64,000 nt of DNA. It comes from Actinomycetota bacterium. GTDB taxonomy: Bacteria > Actinomycetota > AC-67. Below the pieces are notes generated by a model. It saw nothing but the letters and a program-made list of their open reading frames with translations, searched no databases and had not been told where the DNA came from. Below, in pieces: positions 52,236 through 61,536 of the stretch; position 1 is the stretch's first letter, and every line of letters begins with the position of its first letter. Made by a program: the position numbers and the translations under genes. The DNA lies in contig JBAZZY010000001.1 of the NCBI GenBank assembly GCA_041658565.1, positions 1 to 64,000 on the forward strand, given 5' to 3'.

Positions 52236-53470
52236 CCGGATCGATTCCGCAAGCACCCGAGGGCGCCCTTCGCGGCGCCCGTGTGCTGTTGGGCGTCACC
52301 GGGGGAATCGCCTGCTACAAGGCGGTTGAGGTTGCTCGACTGCTGGTCCGGGCTGGCGCGCGCGTGCAAGTAGTGATGACGCCGGCCGCGACGCGGTTTG
52401 TCGGAACGGTGACCTTCGCGTCCTTGACCGGAGCCCCGGTCTACACGGACTTGTTCGAGGACGAACACACGGTGCCGCACATCCGGCTTGCTCGGGAGTC
52501 CGACTTGGTTCTTGTGGCGCCTGCGACGGCGAACACGCTCGCCAAGATGGCGAGCGGGATCGCCGACGATTTACTTGCGAACGTGCTGCTCGCCACCGCA
52601 TCGCCGGTGTTGGTCGCGCCGGCTATGCACACCGAAATGTGGGAGCACCCTGCCACCAAGGCCAACGTGGCGATGTTGCGCGCGCGCGGAGTCGCGTTCG
52701 TCGGGCCCGAGGCCGGCGAACTTGCCGGCGGCGACCATGGGATCGGGCGGATGGCTGAACCCGGCAATGTGTTGGTGGCGGCAGAGGTCCTTCTGGCGAG
52801 GGGAAGAGACCTCGCCGGCTATCGCTTCATCGTCACGGCCGGCGGAACCCAGGAGCCGATTGACCCCATTCGCTTCATCGGGAACCGATCCAGCGGCAAG
52901 ATGGGGTTCGCCGTTGCGGCCGAGGCGGCAGCGCGCGGAGCTTCGGTGACGCTTGTGACCGGCCCGACTTGGCTCGATGAGCCCGCCGGGGTGGAAGTCG
53001 TGCGGGTGCGAACGGCTGCGGAGATGCGCGAAGAGGTCGTCTGCCGGTTTGCGACTGCCGACGTGGTCGTAAAGGCCGCGGCGGTGGGTGACTTTCGTCC
53101 AAGCGCGCCGCAGTCCGAGAAGATCAAGAAGGACACGGCGCCGCCGTCGATCATGCTGGAGCGCACCGACGACATCCTCGCGGAATTGGGCACGCGCAAA
53201 GCAGGCCAGGTGTTGATCGGCTTTTCAGCCGAGACGCAAGATCACTTGGCCGGTGCGCGCAAGAAGCTCGCGACCAAGAACCTCGACTACGTCGTCGTCA
53301 ATCACGTTGGAGGGCCGGATGCCGGCTTCGAAGTCGATACCAACCGCGTCGCCATTCTTACGGCGGATGGTGCGGAAGAGGAATTGCCCCTGCAGCTGAA
53401 GTCCCAAATCGCCCGAGTGATCTGCGACCGGGTCGCTGATAGCCTTCGGGCCCGGCGCCAACCGGACTGA
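52232..53470 (+). CDS. coaBC: CoaBC, phosphopantothenoylcysteine decarboxylase / phosphopantothenate-cysteine ligase
   Basis: 412 residues from GTG 52232. CoaC half (about 1-190): VLLGVTGGIACYKAVEVARLLVRAGA, HIRLARESDLVLVAPATANTLAKMASGIADDLL, APAMHTEMWEHPAT, with the active-site His in PHI. CoaB half: ITAGGTQEPIDPIRFIGNRSSGKMGFAVA, VVKAAAVGDFRP, EKIKK, IGFSAET. Two steps of coenzyme A synthesis. Confidence 0.96.
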   Translation: MTGSIPQAPEGALRGARVLLGVTGGIACYKAVEVARLLVRAGARVQVVMTPAATRFVGTVTFASLTGAPVYTDLFEDEHTVPHIRLARESDLVLVAPATANTLAKMASGIADDLLANVLLATASPVLVAPAMHTEMWEHPATKANVAMLRARGVAFVGPEAGELAGGDHGIGRMAEPGNVLVAAEVLLARGRDLAGYRFIVTAGGTQEPIDPIRFIGNRSSGKMGFAVAAEAAARGASVTLVTGPTWLDEPAGVEVVRVRTAAEMREEVVCRFATADVVVKAAAVGDFRPSAPQSEKIKKDTAPPSIMLERTDDILAELGTRKAGQVLIGFSAETQDHLAGARKKLATKNLDYVVVNHVGGPDAGFEVDTNRVAILTADGAEEELPLQLKSQIARVICDRVADSLRARRQPD

Positions 53471-53496
53471 TCGTTTCCCTAGACCAAGGAGTCCGC

Positions 53497-54684
53497 ATGT
53501 CTCGCCGCTGGTTGTACACCTCGGAGTCGGTGACCGAGGGTCACCCCGACAAGATGGCCGACCAGGTGTCGGACGCCATTCTCGACGCGATCCTGGTCGA
53601 CGATCCGTTTGGGCGCGTGGCGTGCGAGACGCTGATCACGACGGGACTTGTCGTAGTCGCCGGCGAGATCACGACTGCGACATACGTCGACATCCCGAAA
53701 ATCGTTCGCAAGACGATCCGCGACATCGGGTACACGCGCGCGAAGTACGGCTTTGACGGAGACACCTGCGGCGTCTCGGTCGCCATCCAGGAGCAGTCTC
53801 CCGACATCGCGCAGGGCGTGGACGCGGCGTTCGAGCAGCGCATGGGCGACATTGACGAATTGGACGGTCAGGGTGCCGGCGACCAGGGGATGATGGTCGG
53901 TTATGCGGTGAACGAGACCTCGACGCTGATGCCGATGCCCGTGTACCTGGCGCACCGCCTCGCGCACCGTCTGGCGGAAGTGCGCAAGGCTGGGATCATC
54001 CCGTACCTGCGGCCCGACGGGAAGACGCAGGTGACGATCGAGTACGAAGACGGTCGTCCTGTTCGCGTGGACACGATTGTCGTGTCCACCCAGCATCAGG
54101 CGGAGATCGACATTGAGACGCTCTTGACGCCGGACATCAAGGAGCACGTCGTTGAGCCGCTGCTGAAGGAAACGGCACTCGACTTTTCGGGGTACAAGCT
54201 ATTCGTCAACCCCACCGGCAAGTTCGAGGTGGGTGGACCTCAGGCCGACACGGGGTTGACCGGGCGCAAGATCATCGTCGACACATACGGCGGGATGGCG
54301 CGTCACGGTGGCGGCGCATTCAGCGGCAAGGACCCGACGAAGGTCGACCGCTCTGCTGCGTATGCGACTCGCTGGGTCGCCAAGAACGTTGTGGCGGCCG
54401 GCCTTGCCGAGCGGTGTGAGATCCAGGTCGCGTACGCGATCGGTGTCGCGCACCCGGTGTCCATCCAAGTGGAGACGTTTGGAACGGAGAGCGTCGCCCC
54501 CGAGAAGATCGAAAAGGCGGTGGCTGAGGTTTTCGACTTGCGACCTGCGGCAATCCTTCGTGATCTGGACCTGCGCCGGCCGATCTACCACAAGACCGCG
54601 GCCTACGGGCATTTCGGTCGGGAAGATGCGGACTTCACGTGGGAGCATGCCACTCGCGTCGAAGAGCTGAAGTCCGCGCTCTAG
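53497..54684 (+). CDS. metK: S-adenosylmethionine synthetase
   Basis: 395 residues. YTSESVTEGHPDKMADQVSDAILDAIL, GAGDQGMMVGYA, RPDGKTQVTIEY, GGPQADTGLTGRKIIVDTYGG, GGGAFSGKDPTKVDRSAAYATRWVAKN. Makes SAM from ATP and methionine. AAGGAGT ribosome site. No riboswitch fits in the 26-base gap upstream. Confidence 0.98.
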   Translation: MSRRWLYTSESVTEGHPDKMADQVSDAILDAILVDDPFGRVACETLITTGLVVVAGEITTATYVDIPKIVRKTIRDIGYTRAKYGFDGDTCGVSVAIQEQSPDIAQGVDAAFEQRMGDIDELDGQGAGDQGMMVGYAVNETSTLMPMPVYLAHRLAHRLAEVRKAGIIPYLRPDGKTQVTIEYEDGRPVRVDTIVVSTQHQAEIDIETLLTPDIKEHVVEPLLKETALDFSGYKLFVNPTGKFEVGGPQADTGLTGRKIIVDTYGGMARHGGGAFSGKDPTKVDRSAAYATRWVAKNVVAAGLAERCEIQVAYAIGVAHPVSIQVETFGTESVAPEKIEKAVAEVFDLRPAAILRDLDLRRPIYHKTAAYGHFGREDADFTWEHATRVEELKSAL

Positions 54685-54706
54685 GCCGGAGCACTTCGGG
54701 CTCGTC

Positions 54707-56458
54707 GTGAGCGGGTTCGCGTCGATCGTTCTCGTCGAGCCGAGCCTGTCGCACCTCGCCCGCGCGTTCACCTATGGGATTCCCGATGGGCTTGCGCTGG
54801 ACGTCGGAGCCGTTGTTCGTGTTCCCTTTCGCCGGCGCCGGCGCACGGGCGTGGTGATTGCGTTGATGGCGGAGCCCGATGTGGACCGGCCGCTGGCGGT
54901 GTTCGGCGCGCTGGGCCCCGGGATTGAACCGCAAGGGGTCGCTTTGGCGGAGTGGGTTGCGGGCCGGTATCTGTCCACCTTTGGTGAGGCGTTGGCCGCG
55001 GTCATCCCGACGCGCGTTGCTTCTGAGGAGAAGGCGGTTTCGGCCGCTGAATCCGCGGAGGCTGTGGGTGCGCCGTTTGCCGACTTGAGGCAGGGCTTCG
55101 CGGCATACTCCGAAGGGGGTCGTCTTGTGCGTGCCCTGGAGACCGGCGGCGGCGAATTCGTATGGAGACCGCGGGCTTCTTCTGCGCGCGGCGAGGCCGT
55201 TTGCGCGATGGTGGCGACGGTCGTGGCTCGCGGTGCGGGTGCGCTCGTGCTCGTCCCCGAAGTTCGAGTGGGGGGCGAGGTCGCCGCAGCGCTGCGGCGT
55301 GCGTTCGGGGATGATGCCCTCGCTCTGCTCGGTGCGGACCGGTCCGGCAGGGCGAGGTACAGGGACTGGCTCGCGTTGCGGTCGGGCGAAAAGCGGATCG
55401 CCGTCGGCAGTAGGAGCGCGGTCTTCGCTCCGGTGCGGGACTTGGGCCTTGTCGTTGTCGACGATGAGGCGAGCGCGGCCTATAAGGAGGCGCGCGCGCC
55501 TCGATTCCACGCACGCACGGTCGCAGTAGAGCGCGCGGCGCGCGCGGGGGCAACGCTCGTTCTTGTCGGAGTGCCTCCGTCGGTGGAGGCTCGCTCTGCG
55601 ACTGCGCGCGGACCTTTCGTGCTTGTGGCGCCCGAGCGCGCGCGCGAAATGCGTGACCGTCCTCCGGTGACGGTGGTCGACATGCGCGCGGAGGGGTCGG
55701 GACTGGTTCCTAGTGCACCGACGCTGCGCAGTGCGGCCGTCGAATTGCAGGCCGGACGCAGGATTGTGCTGCTTGCGCACCGGTCGGCGGAGGATCTCGC
55801 GTCAGTCGCCGATCGCGCGGGAAGGATTTTGGCGCCTGCCGCCGTTGTGCGACTGGATGCGTCGGCGACTCGTGCGCAGGTGCGCGCGGCGGTCCGGTCG
55901 GCGCAGTGCATCGTTTCTACACCGTTTATCGCCAAGGACCTCGCGATCGAGGGTGTCGGGATGCTTGCGATTCTCGACGCCGACGCCGCGTTGTCGAGCC
56001 CAGAGTTTCGCGCTGCCGAGGAGTGCTTCGGGACGTGGTGGCGAGCCTCGCGCTTCGCAGTTGGAGGCCGGGTCGTGCTGGAAAGCCTCAATCCACGCCA
56101 AGCGGCGATTGTCGCATTGACGCGGTGGGATCCGGACGTCCTGTACCGGGCGGAGGCCGCGCGCCGAAAGGAACTCGGATATCCTCCATTTGCTGCCCTC
56201 GCGCGGATCGATGTGCCGGCGGAGCGAGCTGAAGAGGCGGCTCGGGCGGTGACGCAGGCGTCGGAGGCTCTGGAGGTGTTGGGGCCGGCTGAGTCAGGCG
56301 GCCGGTGGGTGATCGTGGTTCGAGCGCGGCGGCGGCAGGAGTTGCTGGACGCGCTTGGTCCGCTGGCAGCCCGGTGGCGCAGCGAAGGCGAACCCATGCG
56401 AGTGGACGTGGACCCGTGGGAGGTGTTGGTTCCGAAGTGGCGATCCTGCCCATCTTGA
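54707..56458 (+). CDS. priA: PriA-like primosomal protein without helicase motifs
   Basis: 583 residues. N-terminal 3'-end-binding domain (FTYGIPDGLALDVGAVVRVPFRRRRRTGVV) and C-terminal domain (RKELGYPPFAALARI, VDVDPWEVL) fit PriA. The Walker A GSGKT is absent, the DEAH box is replaced by VDDEASAAYKEARAPRFHAR, and all eight zinc cysteines are missing. Actinobacterial PriA proteins are known to lack helicase motifs, so this is expected for the phylum; a DNA-binding loader role is inferred. Overlaps def by 22 bases. Confidence 0.88.
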   Translation: MSGFASIVLVEPSLSHLARAFTYGIPDGLALDVGAVVRVPFRRRRRTGVVIALMAEPDVDRPLAVFGALGPGIEPQGVALAEWVAGRYLSTFGEALAAVIPTRVASEEKAVSAAESAEAVGAPFADLRQGFAAYSEGGRLVRALETGGGEFVWRPRASSARGEAVCAMVATVVARGAGALVLVPEVRVGGEVAAALRRAFGDDALALLGADRSGRARYRDWLALRSGEKRIAVGSRSAVFAPVRDLGLVVVDDEASAAYKEARAPRFHARTVAVERAARAGATLVLVGVPPSVEARSATARGPFVLVAPERAREMRDRPPVTVVDMRAEGSGLVPSAPTLRSAAVELQAGRRIVLLAHRSAEDLASVADRAGRILAPAAVVRLDASATRAQVRAAVRSAQCIVSTPFIAKDLAIEGVGMLAILDADAALSSPEFRAAEECFGTWWRASRFAVGGRVVLESLNPRQAAIVALTRWDPDVLYRAEAARRKELGYPPFAALARIDVPAERAEEAARAVTQASEALEVLGPAESGGRWVIVVRARRRQELLDALGPLAARWRSEGEPMRVDVDPWEVLVPKWRSCPS

Positions 56459-56961
56459 CGGTTGGAGACCCGGTGCTTCGTTCGAAGGCGAAGTCCGTCG
56501 AGTCCTTCGACGCCGCGCTGGCGACCCTAGCCGCAGACATGCACGAAACGATGGCGGCGGCCCCGGGAGTCGGACTCGCTGCACCACAGGTAGGCAGACC
56601 GATCCGCATGTTTACCTTTGACTCCGGGGAGCGCAACGGCACGCTGGTGAACCCCGAAATCGTATGCTTCTCCGACGAGACAGAGGAAGGCGAGGAAGGC
56701 TGCCTTTCGGTCCCGGGTATGTACTTCCCCGTCGTGCGGGCGCTGTGTGTTCGGGTCCGCGCTCAAGACCTGATCGGCGTTGAGGTCGAGCACGATGCCG
56801 AGGGTCTACTGGCGCGCATATTTCAGCACGAGATCGATCATCTCGACGGGATCTTGTTCATCGATCGGCTCGCCCCCGAGTTGCGCCGTGAGGCGATGCG
56901 GCATCTGAGAGATCAAGACTTTGGGATGACCGCGCCGCCGCGCTCTGCGCGCGCGCTGTAG
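56437..56961 (+). CDS. def: Peptide deformylase
   Basis: 174 residues from GTG 56437. Motif 1 GVGLAAPQV, motif 2 EGCLSVPG (metal Cys), motif 3 QHEIDHLDGILFIDRL (HEIDH). Removes the N-formyl group from new proteins. Followed by fmt, the enzyme that adds it to Met-tRNA. Confidence 0.96.
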   Translation: MAILPILTVGDPVLRSKAKSVESFDAALATLAADMHETMAAAPGVGLAAPQVGRPIRMFTFDSGERNGTLVNPEIVCFSDETEEGEEGCLSVPGMYFPVVRALCVRVRAQDLIGVEVEHDAEGLLARIFQHEIDHLDGILFIDRLAPELRREAMRHLRDQDFGMTAPPRSARAL

Positions 56962-56966
56962 TCGCC

Positions 56967-57896
56967 ATGCGTATCGTCTTTTTCGGAACGCCCGACGTGG
57001 CGGCGCAGAGTCTCTACGCACTGCTGGCGTCATCGCACGAGGTTGTAGGTGTCGTCACTCAGCCGGATCGTCCGCGAGGGCGCGGACGATCCGTGCAGCC
57101 TTCACCTGTGAAGGAGCTTGCGACGCAGTCGGGCCTTCCGGTCCTGCAGCCGGGCCGTCCGGCGGAGCCGGGGTTCGCCGACATACTCGCGGCTTTGGCG
57201 CCGGACGCGCTGGCCGTCGTGGCTTACGGACACATCTTGCCTCCCGGAATCCTGCGGATTGCGCCTGCTGTGAATGTTCACTTCTCTTTGCTGCCCCATT
57301 ACCGAGGGGCCGCTCCGGTACAGCGGGCATTGATGGACGGTGCGACCGAGACGGGCGTTTCGGTATTCCTGCTTGAGCCGACGGTGGATACCGGCCCCGT
57401 GTTGCTTCGCGAGGAGATCTCCATCGAGCCGGAGGCGACGGCAGGGGATGTGCTTGCGCTGCTTGCGCCGATCGGCGCTGCGCTGCTCGTGCGCGCGCTC
57501 GATGCCTTGGAATCCGGGACCGCCGCTCCTGTGGAGCAGAGCGACATGCAGGCGACTCCGGCGCGCAAGATCTCAACGAAAGACGCGAAGATCGAGTGGG
57601 CTGCGTCGGCCGAGGGCATCGTCAACCTCGTCCGCGGGCTCAATCCGCGGCCGGGCGCGTTTACAACATTCCGCGGGCGAAGGCTCGGTATCTGGCGCGC
57701 GCGCGCCTGTGCGACCCCGATCGGTCTCGCCGCAGGCGTAATCGCCGCCGGGTCCGATCTGATCGTTGGAACCGGCGACGCACCGATCACATTGCTGGAG
57801 GTCCAGCCGGAGGGAAAGCGGACGATGTCGGGAGTTGAGTTCGTCCGCGGCTATCGTCCTCACGAGAACGAACTCCTGGGCGACGGCCTCGCGTGA
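56967..57896 (+). CDS. fmt: Methionyl-tRNA formyltransferase
   Basis: 309 residues. RIVFFGTPDVAAQSLYALL, VVTQPDRPRGRGR, VVAYGHILPPGIL, NVHFSLLPHYRGAAPVQRALMDGATETGVSVF (catalytic Asn-His-Asp set), then a C-terminal OB domain (IEWAASAEGIVNLVRGLNPRPGAFTTFRGRRL). Starts 5 bases after def. The rsmB gene that often follows fmt in actinobacteria is not here. Confidence 0.97.
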   Translation: MRIVFFGTPDVAAQSLYALLASSHEVVGVVTQPDRPRGRGRSVQPSPVKELATQSGLPVLQPGRPAEPGFADILAALAPDALAVVAYGHILPPGILRIAPAVNVHFSLLPHYRGAAPVQRALMDGATETGVSVFLLEPTVDTGPVLLREEISIEPEATAGDVLALLAPIGAALLVRALDALESGTAAPVEQSDMQATPARKISTKDAKIEWAASAEGIVNLVRGLNPRPGAFTTFRGRRLGIWRARACATPIGLAAGVIAAGSDLIVGTGDAPITLLEVQPEGKRTMSGVEFVRGYRPHENELLGDGLA

Positions 57897-57901
57897 ACGA
57901 C

Positions 57902-57907
57902 TAGAAT
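57902..57907 (+). promoter_or_regulatory. -10 box of a leaderless rpe promoter
   Basis: TAGAAT ends 7 bases before ATG 57915, with no ribosome site between. Confidence 0.6.
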
Positions 57908-57914
57908 CCGCTGC

Positions 57915-58601
57915 ATGACGACGCCGCGGTACCGACTCGCTCCATCGATCCTTTCCGCCGACTTCGCACGCCTGGGCGAGGAAGTGGCTCGCGTTGAGCC
58001 GTACTCCGACTTGTTGCACGTGGACGTAATGGACGGGCACTTCGTTCCCCCGATTACGCTTGGTCCGGTCGTGGTGGCTTCGCTCAAAGCCGTGACGAAA
58101 CTGCCGCTGGAATGCCACCTGATGGTGAGCGATCCATTAGGGCAACTCGCGCAGTTCGCCGAGGCAGGCGCGGACTCGGTCCTCGCGCACATCGAAGTTG
58201 TCCCCGACCCTACTGCCCTGATCGAGAGAGCGCGTTCGCTGGGGCTGGGGGTCGGCTTGGCGGTGAACCCGGAGACACCGCTGGATGCGGTCATGCCCTA
58301 CCTCGACGGAATCGACGTACTGAACTGCATGACGGTGCATCCGGGTTGGGCCGGACAGAAGTTCATCGCGGATGTCTTGCCGAAGATCGCGGCGGCGCGC
58401 CGTGAGATCGACCGGCGAGGGTTACAGGTTGCGGTCTCTGTTGACGGGGGGCTCGGGCTTGAGACCGGGCGTCGGGTGCTGGAAGCGGGCGCGACGGTGC
58501 TGGGGGCCGCGTCGGCTATCTTCGGCGCTCCAGACGCGGCGCAGGCCGCGCGCGAGTTGAAGGAGATGTTGGTTTCCTGGGAGTCGTCGGCGGGGCATTG
58601 A
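57915..58601 (+). CDS. rpe: Ribulose-phosphate 3-epimerase
   Basis: 228 residues, TIM barrel. LAPSILSADFARLGEEV, LLHVDVMDGHFVPPITLGP (metal Asp/His), ECHLMVSDP, NCMTVHPGWAGQKFI, VSVDGGLGLETG (second catalytic Asp). Links Ru5P and Xu5P; Ru5P feeds ribB here. Confidence 0.97.
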   Translation: MTTPRYRLAPSILSADFARLGEEVARVEPYSDLLHVDVMDGHFVPPITLGPVVVASLKAVTKLPLECHLMVSDPLGQLAQFAEAGADSVLAHIEVVPDPTALIERARSLGLGVGLAVNPETPLDAVMPYLDGIDVLNCMTVHPGWAGQKFIADVLPKIAAARREIDRRGLQVAVSVDGGLGLETGRRVLEAGATVLGAASAIFGAPDAAQAARELKEMLVSWESSAGH

Positions 58602-58602
58602 C

Positions 58603-59556
58603 ATGGCGGATCTGATCCTGGTCGCGGACGACGATCCGGACATCCTCCGTTTCGTTGAGATGAACTTGCGGCTGGAGGGGTTCGACGTTGCCACGGTCGC
58701 CGACGGAAAGCAGGCGCTGGACAAGGTTCGCACGCTCAAGCCGGCTCTGTTGATCCTCGACGTCATGATGCCCGAGGTGGACGGATTCGAGGTTTGCCAG
58801 CGGTTGCGTCGCGACAGCCGCACGAGCCACGTGAGCGTGATCATGTTGACCGCTCGCGCCATGTCCGCCGACAAGATCCTCGGGCTGACGGCGGGCGCCG
58901 ACGATTACATCTCCAAACCCTTTGACCCTCTGGAACTTGTTGCGCGGGTCAAGACGACGTTGAGGAGAACTCGCGAAATGCGGGCTGTTTCGCCGCTGAC
59001 GGGACTGCCCGGGAATGTCCAGATCGACGCAGAGATGCGTCAGCGGCTGGCTGCGGGGGAGACCTTCGGAGTGCTTTGGCTCGACCTTGACAACTTCAAG
59101 AGCTTCAACGACTGCTACGGGTTCACGCGCGGGGATCGGGCGATTAACTACCTCGCTGCGACGCTGCGGGAGGTGGCGGAGGATCACCCGTCGGCGTTTG
59201 TCGGCCACATAGGGGGCGACGATTTCGTTGTGATCTGCGATGCGCTTGCCGCTGCGGGAATCTCCGAGTCCCTCGTGGAGCGCTTCGATGGGGGGGTGGC
59301 CTCGCTCTACGACGCCGAGGATGCCGAACGCGGGCACATCGTTCTTTCCGACCGCCTTGGTCGCCAAGTGGAGTTCCCTTTGCTGACCGTCTCGATCGGG
59401 GGGGCTACCAACGAGCACGGTTTGGTGGATGACTATCGCGAACTGGTTGAAGTTGCTACGGAGATGAAGGCTTACGTCAAGAAGCAGACTGGGAGCGTTT
59501 GGATCATCGATCGGCGAGGGCGCGGCGATTCGCAATCCTCCGGCCCCCGGCTCTAG
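58603..59556 (+). CDS. Response regulator with GGDDF-type diguanylate cyclase domain
   Basis: 317 residues. Receiver at 1-120 (LVADDDPDILRFVEMNLRLEGF, phosphoacceptor in LLILDVMMPEVDG, MLTARA, YISKPFDP), then a GGDEF domain from about 130 (SPLTGLPGNVQIDAEMRQRL, FGVLWLDLDNFKSFNDCYGFTRGDRAI, GHIGGDDFVVICD). The signature reads GGDDF instead of GGDEF/GGEEF, and the I-site is not evident. It may be a c-di-GMP synthase with an altered signature or an inactive sensor. Starts one base after the rpe stop. Confidence 0.88.
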   Translation: MADLILVADDDPDILRFVEMNLRLEGFDVATVADGKQALDKVRTLKPALLILDVMMPEVDGFEVCQRLRRDSRTSHVSVIMLTARAMSADKILGLTAGADDYISKPFDPLELVARVKTTLRRTREMRAVSPLTGLPGNVQIDAEMRQRLAAGETFGVLWLDLDNFKSFNDCYGFTRGDRAINYLAATLREVAEDHPSAFVGHIGGDDFVVICDALAAAGISESLVERFDGGVASLYDAEDAERGHIVLSDRLGRQVEFPLLTVSIGGATNEHGLVDDYRELVEVATEMKAYVKKQTGSVWIIDRRGRGDSQSSGPRL

Positions 59557-59615
59557 GCCCGAATCGGCCCGGGACCTGCGTAAATGGGTCGGGAAACTGC
59601 CTTGTTACTCCCTGG

Positions 59616-59621
59616 TACAGT
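59616..59621 (+). promoter_or_regulatory. -10 box of a leaderless ribD promoter
   Basis: TACAGT ends 6 bases before GTG 59628. The gap to the previous gene is 71 bases, too short for an FMN riboswitch. Confidence 0.55.
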
Positions 59622-59627
59622 GTTGGC

Positions 59628-60725
59628 GTGAACGCGCCGCGTCACACCGCTCCCATGCGCAGGGCCTTGCGGCTCGCCGAGAGGGGTCGGGGGATAACCA
59701 GCCCCAACCCGCCGGTGGGCGCTGTTGTCGTGCGCGGCGGTCGGGTGATTGCGGAGGGGTGGCACCGAGGTCCGGGTTCGGCGCACGCGGAGATTGAGGC
59801 GCTGGATGCAGCAGGAGAGAGCGCGAGCGGTGCGACTCTGTATGTCACCCTGGCGCCGTGTACTCGAGAGGGGCGAACTCCGGCGTGCTTGCCGAGAGTT
59901 CTCGAGTCAGGGGTCTCCCATGTCGTTGTCGGGACGGTCGATCCGAACCCCGACGAGGGCGATGGCAGTGTCTCCGCGCTACGTGCGGCCGGCGTGGACG
60001 TGACGGTTGGGGTTCTCGAGGATGACGCCCGCGCGCTGGTCGGCGGGTTCTCGAAGTGGATCACCACCGGGCATCCGCTGGTGACGCTGAAGATCGCGAT
60101 GAGTCTGGATGGGCGTGTTGCAGCAGCCGATGGGTCCTCTCGGTGGGTGACCGGTCCCGGCGCGCGCCGGGACGCGCACCGTATGCGGAGTTGGTCGGGA
60201 GCGGTGGTGGTCGGGGTGGGGACCGTCGTTGCAGATAATCCCCAGTTGACCTGTCGCCTGCGGGGGCATGCGGGCTCGCAGCCACTGCGCGTCGTGCTCG
60301 ATTCAACCGCTCGGACGCCCCTGGATGCGGCGGTGCTGGACGGAACCGCTCCCACACTGATCGCCGTCAGTCCGAAGGCGACCGACGAGGCGGTGGCTGC
60401 ACTGCGCGCGCGTGGAGCGGATGTGCTGTCGTTCCCGCTGTGCGACGGCAGGGTGGATCCGGCCGCCGTTCTTGGGGAGTTGGGCCGCCGTCAGGTCACC
60501 GACGTCCTCGTCGAAGGCGGACCCTCGGTTTCGGGGGATTTTGCAGGGCGAGGGTTGCTGGATCGCTATGTCTTCTACCTTGCTCCGAAGATGCTTGGGC
60601 ATCTGGGGCTGAACGCCGTCGCGGGCCTTGTTGTGACGAACATCTCTGAGGCGCGTGAACTCACCATCACCGGCGTGCATCGCGTCGGTGCCGATATCAA
60701 AGTGGAAGCGAGGCCGAGAGTCTGA
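59628..60725 (+). CDS. ribD: RibD, bifunctional deaminase/reductase of riboflavin synthesis
   Basis: 365 residues from GTG 59628. Deaminase half: NPPVGAVVVRGGRVIAEGWHRGPGSAHAEIEAL (HAE zinc/catalytic set) and APCTREGRTPAC. Reductase half: PLVTLKIAMSLDGRVAAADGSSRWVTGP, LRVVLDSTARTPL, VTDVLVEGGPSVSGDFAGRGLLDRYVFYLAP. Two consecutive steps after GTP cyclohydrolase II. One-base overlap with ribE. Confidence 0.96.
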   Translation: MNAPRHTAPMRRALRLAERGRGITSPNPPVGAVVVRGGRVIAEGWHRGPGSAHAEIEALDAAGESASGATLYVTLAPCTREGRTPACLPRVLESGVSHVVVGTVDPNPDEGDGSVSALRAAGVDVTVGVLEDDARALVGGFSKWITTGHPLVTLKIAMSLDGRVAAADGSSRWVTGPGARRDAHRMRSWSGAVVVGVGTVVADNPQLTCRLRGHAGSQPLRVVLDSTARTPLDAAVLDGTAPTLIAVSPKATDEAVAALRARGADVLSFPLCDGRVDPAAVLGELGRRQVTDVLVEGGPSVSGDFAGRGLLDRYVFYLAPKMLGHLGLNAVAGLVVTNISEARELTITGVHRVGADIKVEARPRV

Positions 60726-61528
60726 TGTTCACCGGGCTTGTCGAGGTCATGGGATCCGTTGTGCGTGTGACTCGCCGTGGCGGGGGCGCTCGGCTGGAGG
60801 TGCGCGCGCAGGTGGCGCGCGAGTTGGGGATCGGGGACTCGATCTCGGTCAACGGCGCGTGTGTCACCGTGACCGAACGCAATGATGAATTGTTCGCATG
60901 CGACTTGGTTCCCGAGACCGTCGCTCGTACGAACCTCGGCATCTTGCAGGTGGGGGAGGAGGTCAACCTCGAACGTCCCGTGCGCGCGGTGGATCGCCTG
61001 GGCGGTCACATCGTGCAAGGCCATGTGGACGCAGTGGGGATCATCCGGTCTCGCCGGCGCGTGGGTGCGCAGGAGATGCTCGAGATCACGATCCCTTTCG
61101 AGTTGACCCGCTACATCGCCCCGCAGGGCTCGGTTTGTCTGGACGGAGTGAGCCTGACCATCGTGTCGGTGGATCGGGATCGTTTCCGGGTTGCCATCAT
61201 CCCGCACACGGTTTCGGTCACGACGCTGGGGCTGAAAGGACAAGGCGCGTCGGTCAACGTCGAGGTTGACATCCTCGCGAAGTACGTCGAGCGGCAGATG
61301 GCCGCGCGGGCCGCGCGGCCGGTGTTTGCCATGGTCGAGGACGTCCCGCGGCGCGAGGAACCTCAGCTGAAGCGCGCGGAGAATAAGGGAGCGGCGAGGA
61401 AGAAGGCACCCACGGCGAAGAAGCCTGTTGCCGCGAAGGTTGCACCGTCGAAGGCTCGAACGACGATGACTGCAGGCGCGCCGACGAAGAAGCGCGCGGC
61501 GACTGCTCCGGCTAAGCGCGGGCGCTAG
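60725..61528 (+). CDS. ribE: Riboflavin synthase alpha chain with a long basic tail
   Basis: 267 residues. Residues 1-195 are a normal enzyme with two lumazine-binding repeats (MFTGLVEVMGSVVRV, SISVNGACVTVT, GGHIVQGHVDAVG, SVCLDGVSLTIVSVD, LGLKGQGASVNVEVDILAKYVERQM). Residues about 205-267 form an added tail rich in Lys, Ala, Pro and Thr (KKAPTAKKPVAAKVAPSKAR-type), resembling histone-H1-like repeats. The tail is outside the catalytic fold; it could bind nucleic acid or polyphosphate, but that is a guess. Confidence 0.93.
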   Translation: MFTGLVEVMGSVVRVTRRGGGARLEVRAQVARELGIGDSISVNGACVTVTERNDELFACDLVPETVARTNLGILQVGEEVNLERPVRAVDRLGGHIVQGHVDAVGIIRSRRRVGAQEMLEITIPFELTRYIAPQGSVCLDGVSLTIVSVDRDRFRVAIIPHTVSVTTLGLKGQGASVNVEVDILAKYVERQMAARAARPVFAMVEDVPRREEPQLKRAENKGAARKKAPTAKKPVAAKVAPSKARTTMTAGAPTKKRAATAPAKRGR

Positions 61529-61536
61529 GAGAAACC

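Noticed and set aside
54707..56458. priA as a broken or mutated helicase gene
   Set aside because: The frame is intact and full-length for this subfamily; missing helicase and zinc motifs are a known property of actinobacterial PriA.
59557..59627. FMN riboswitch upstream of ribD
   Set aside because: The 71-base gap is too short and has none of the conserved RFN elements; a -10 box lies right before the start codon.
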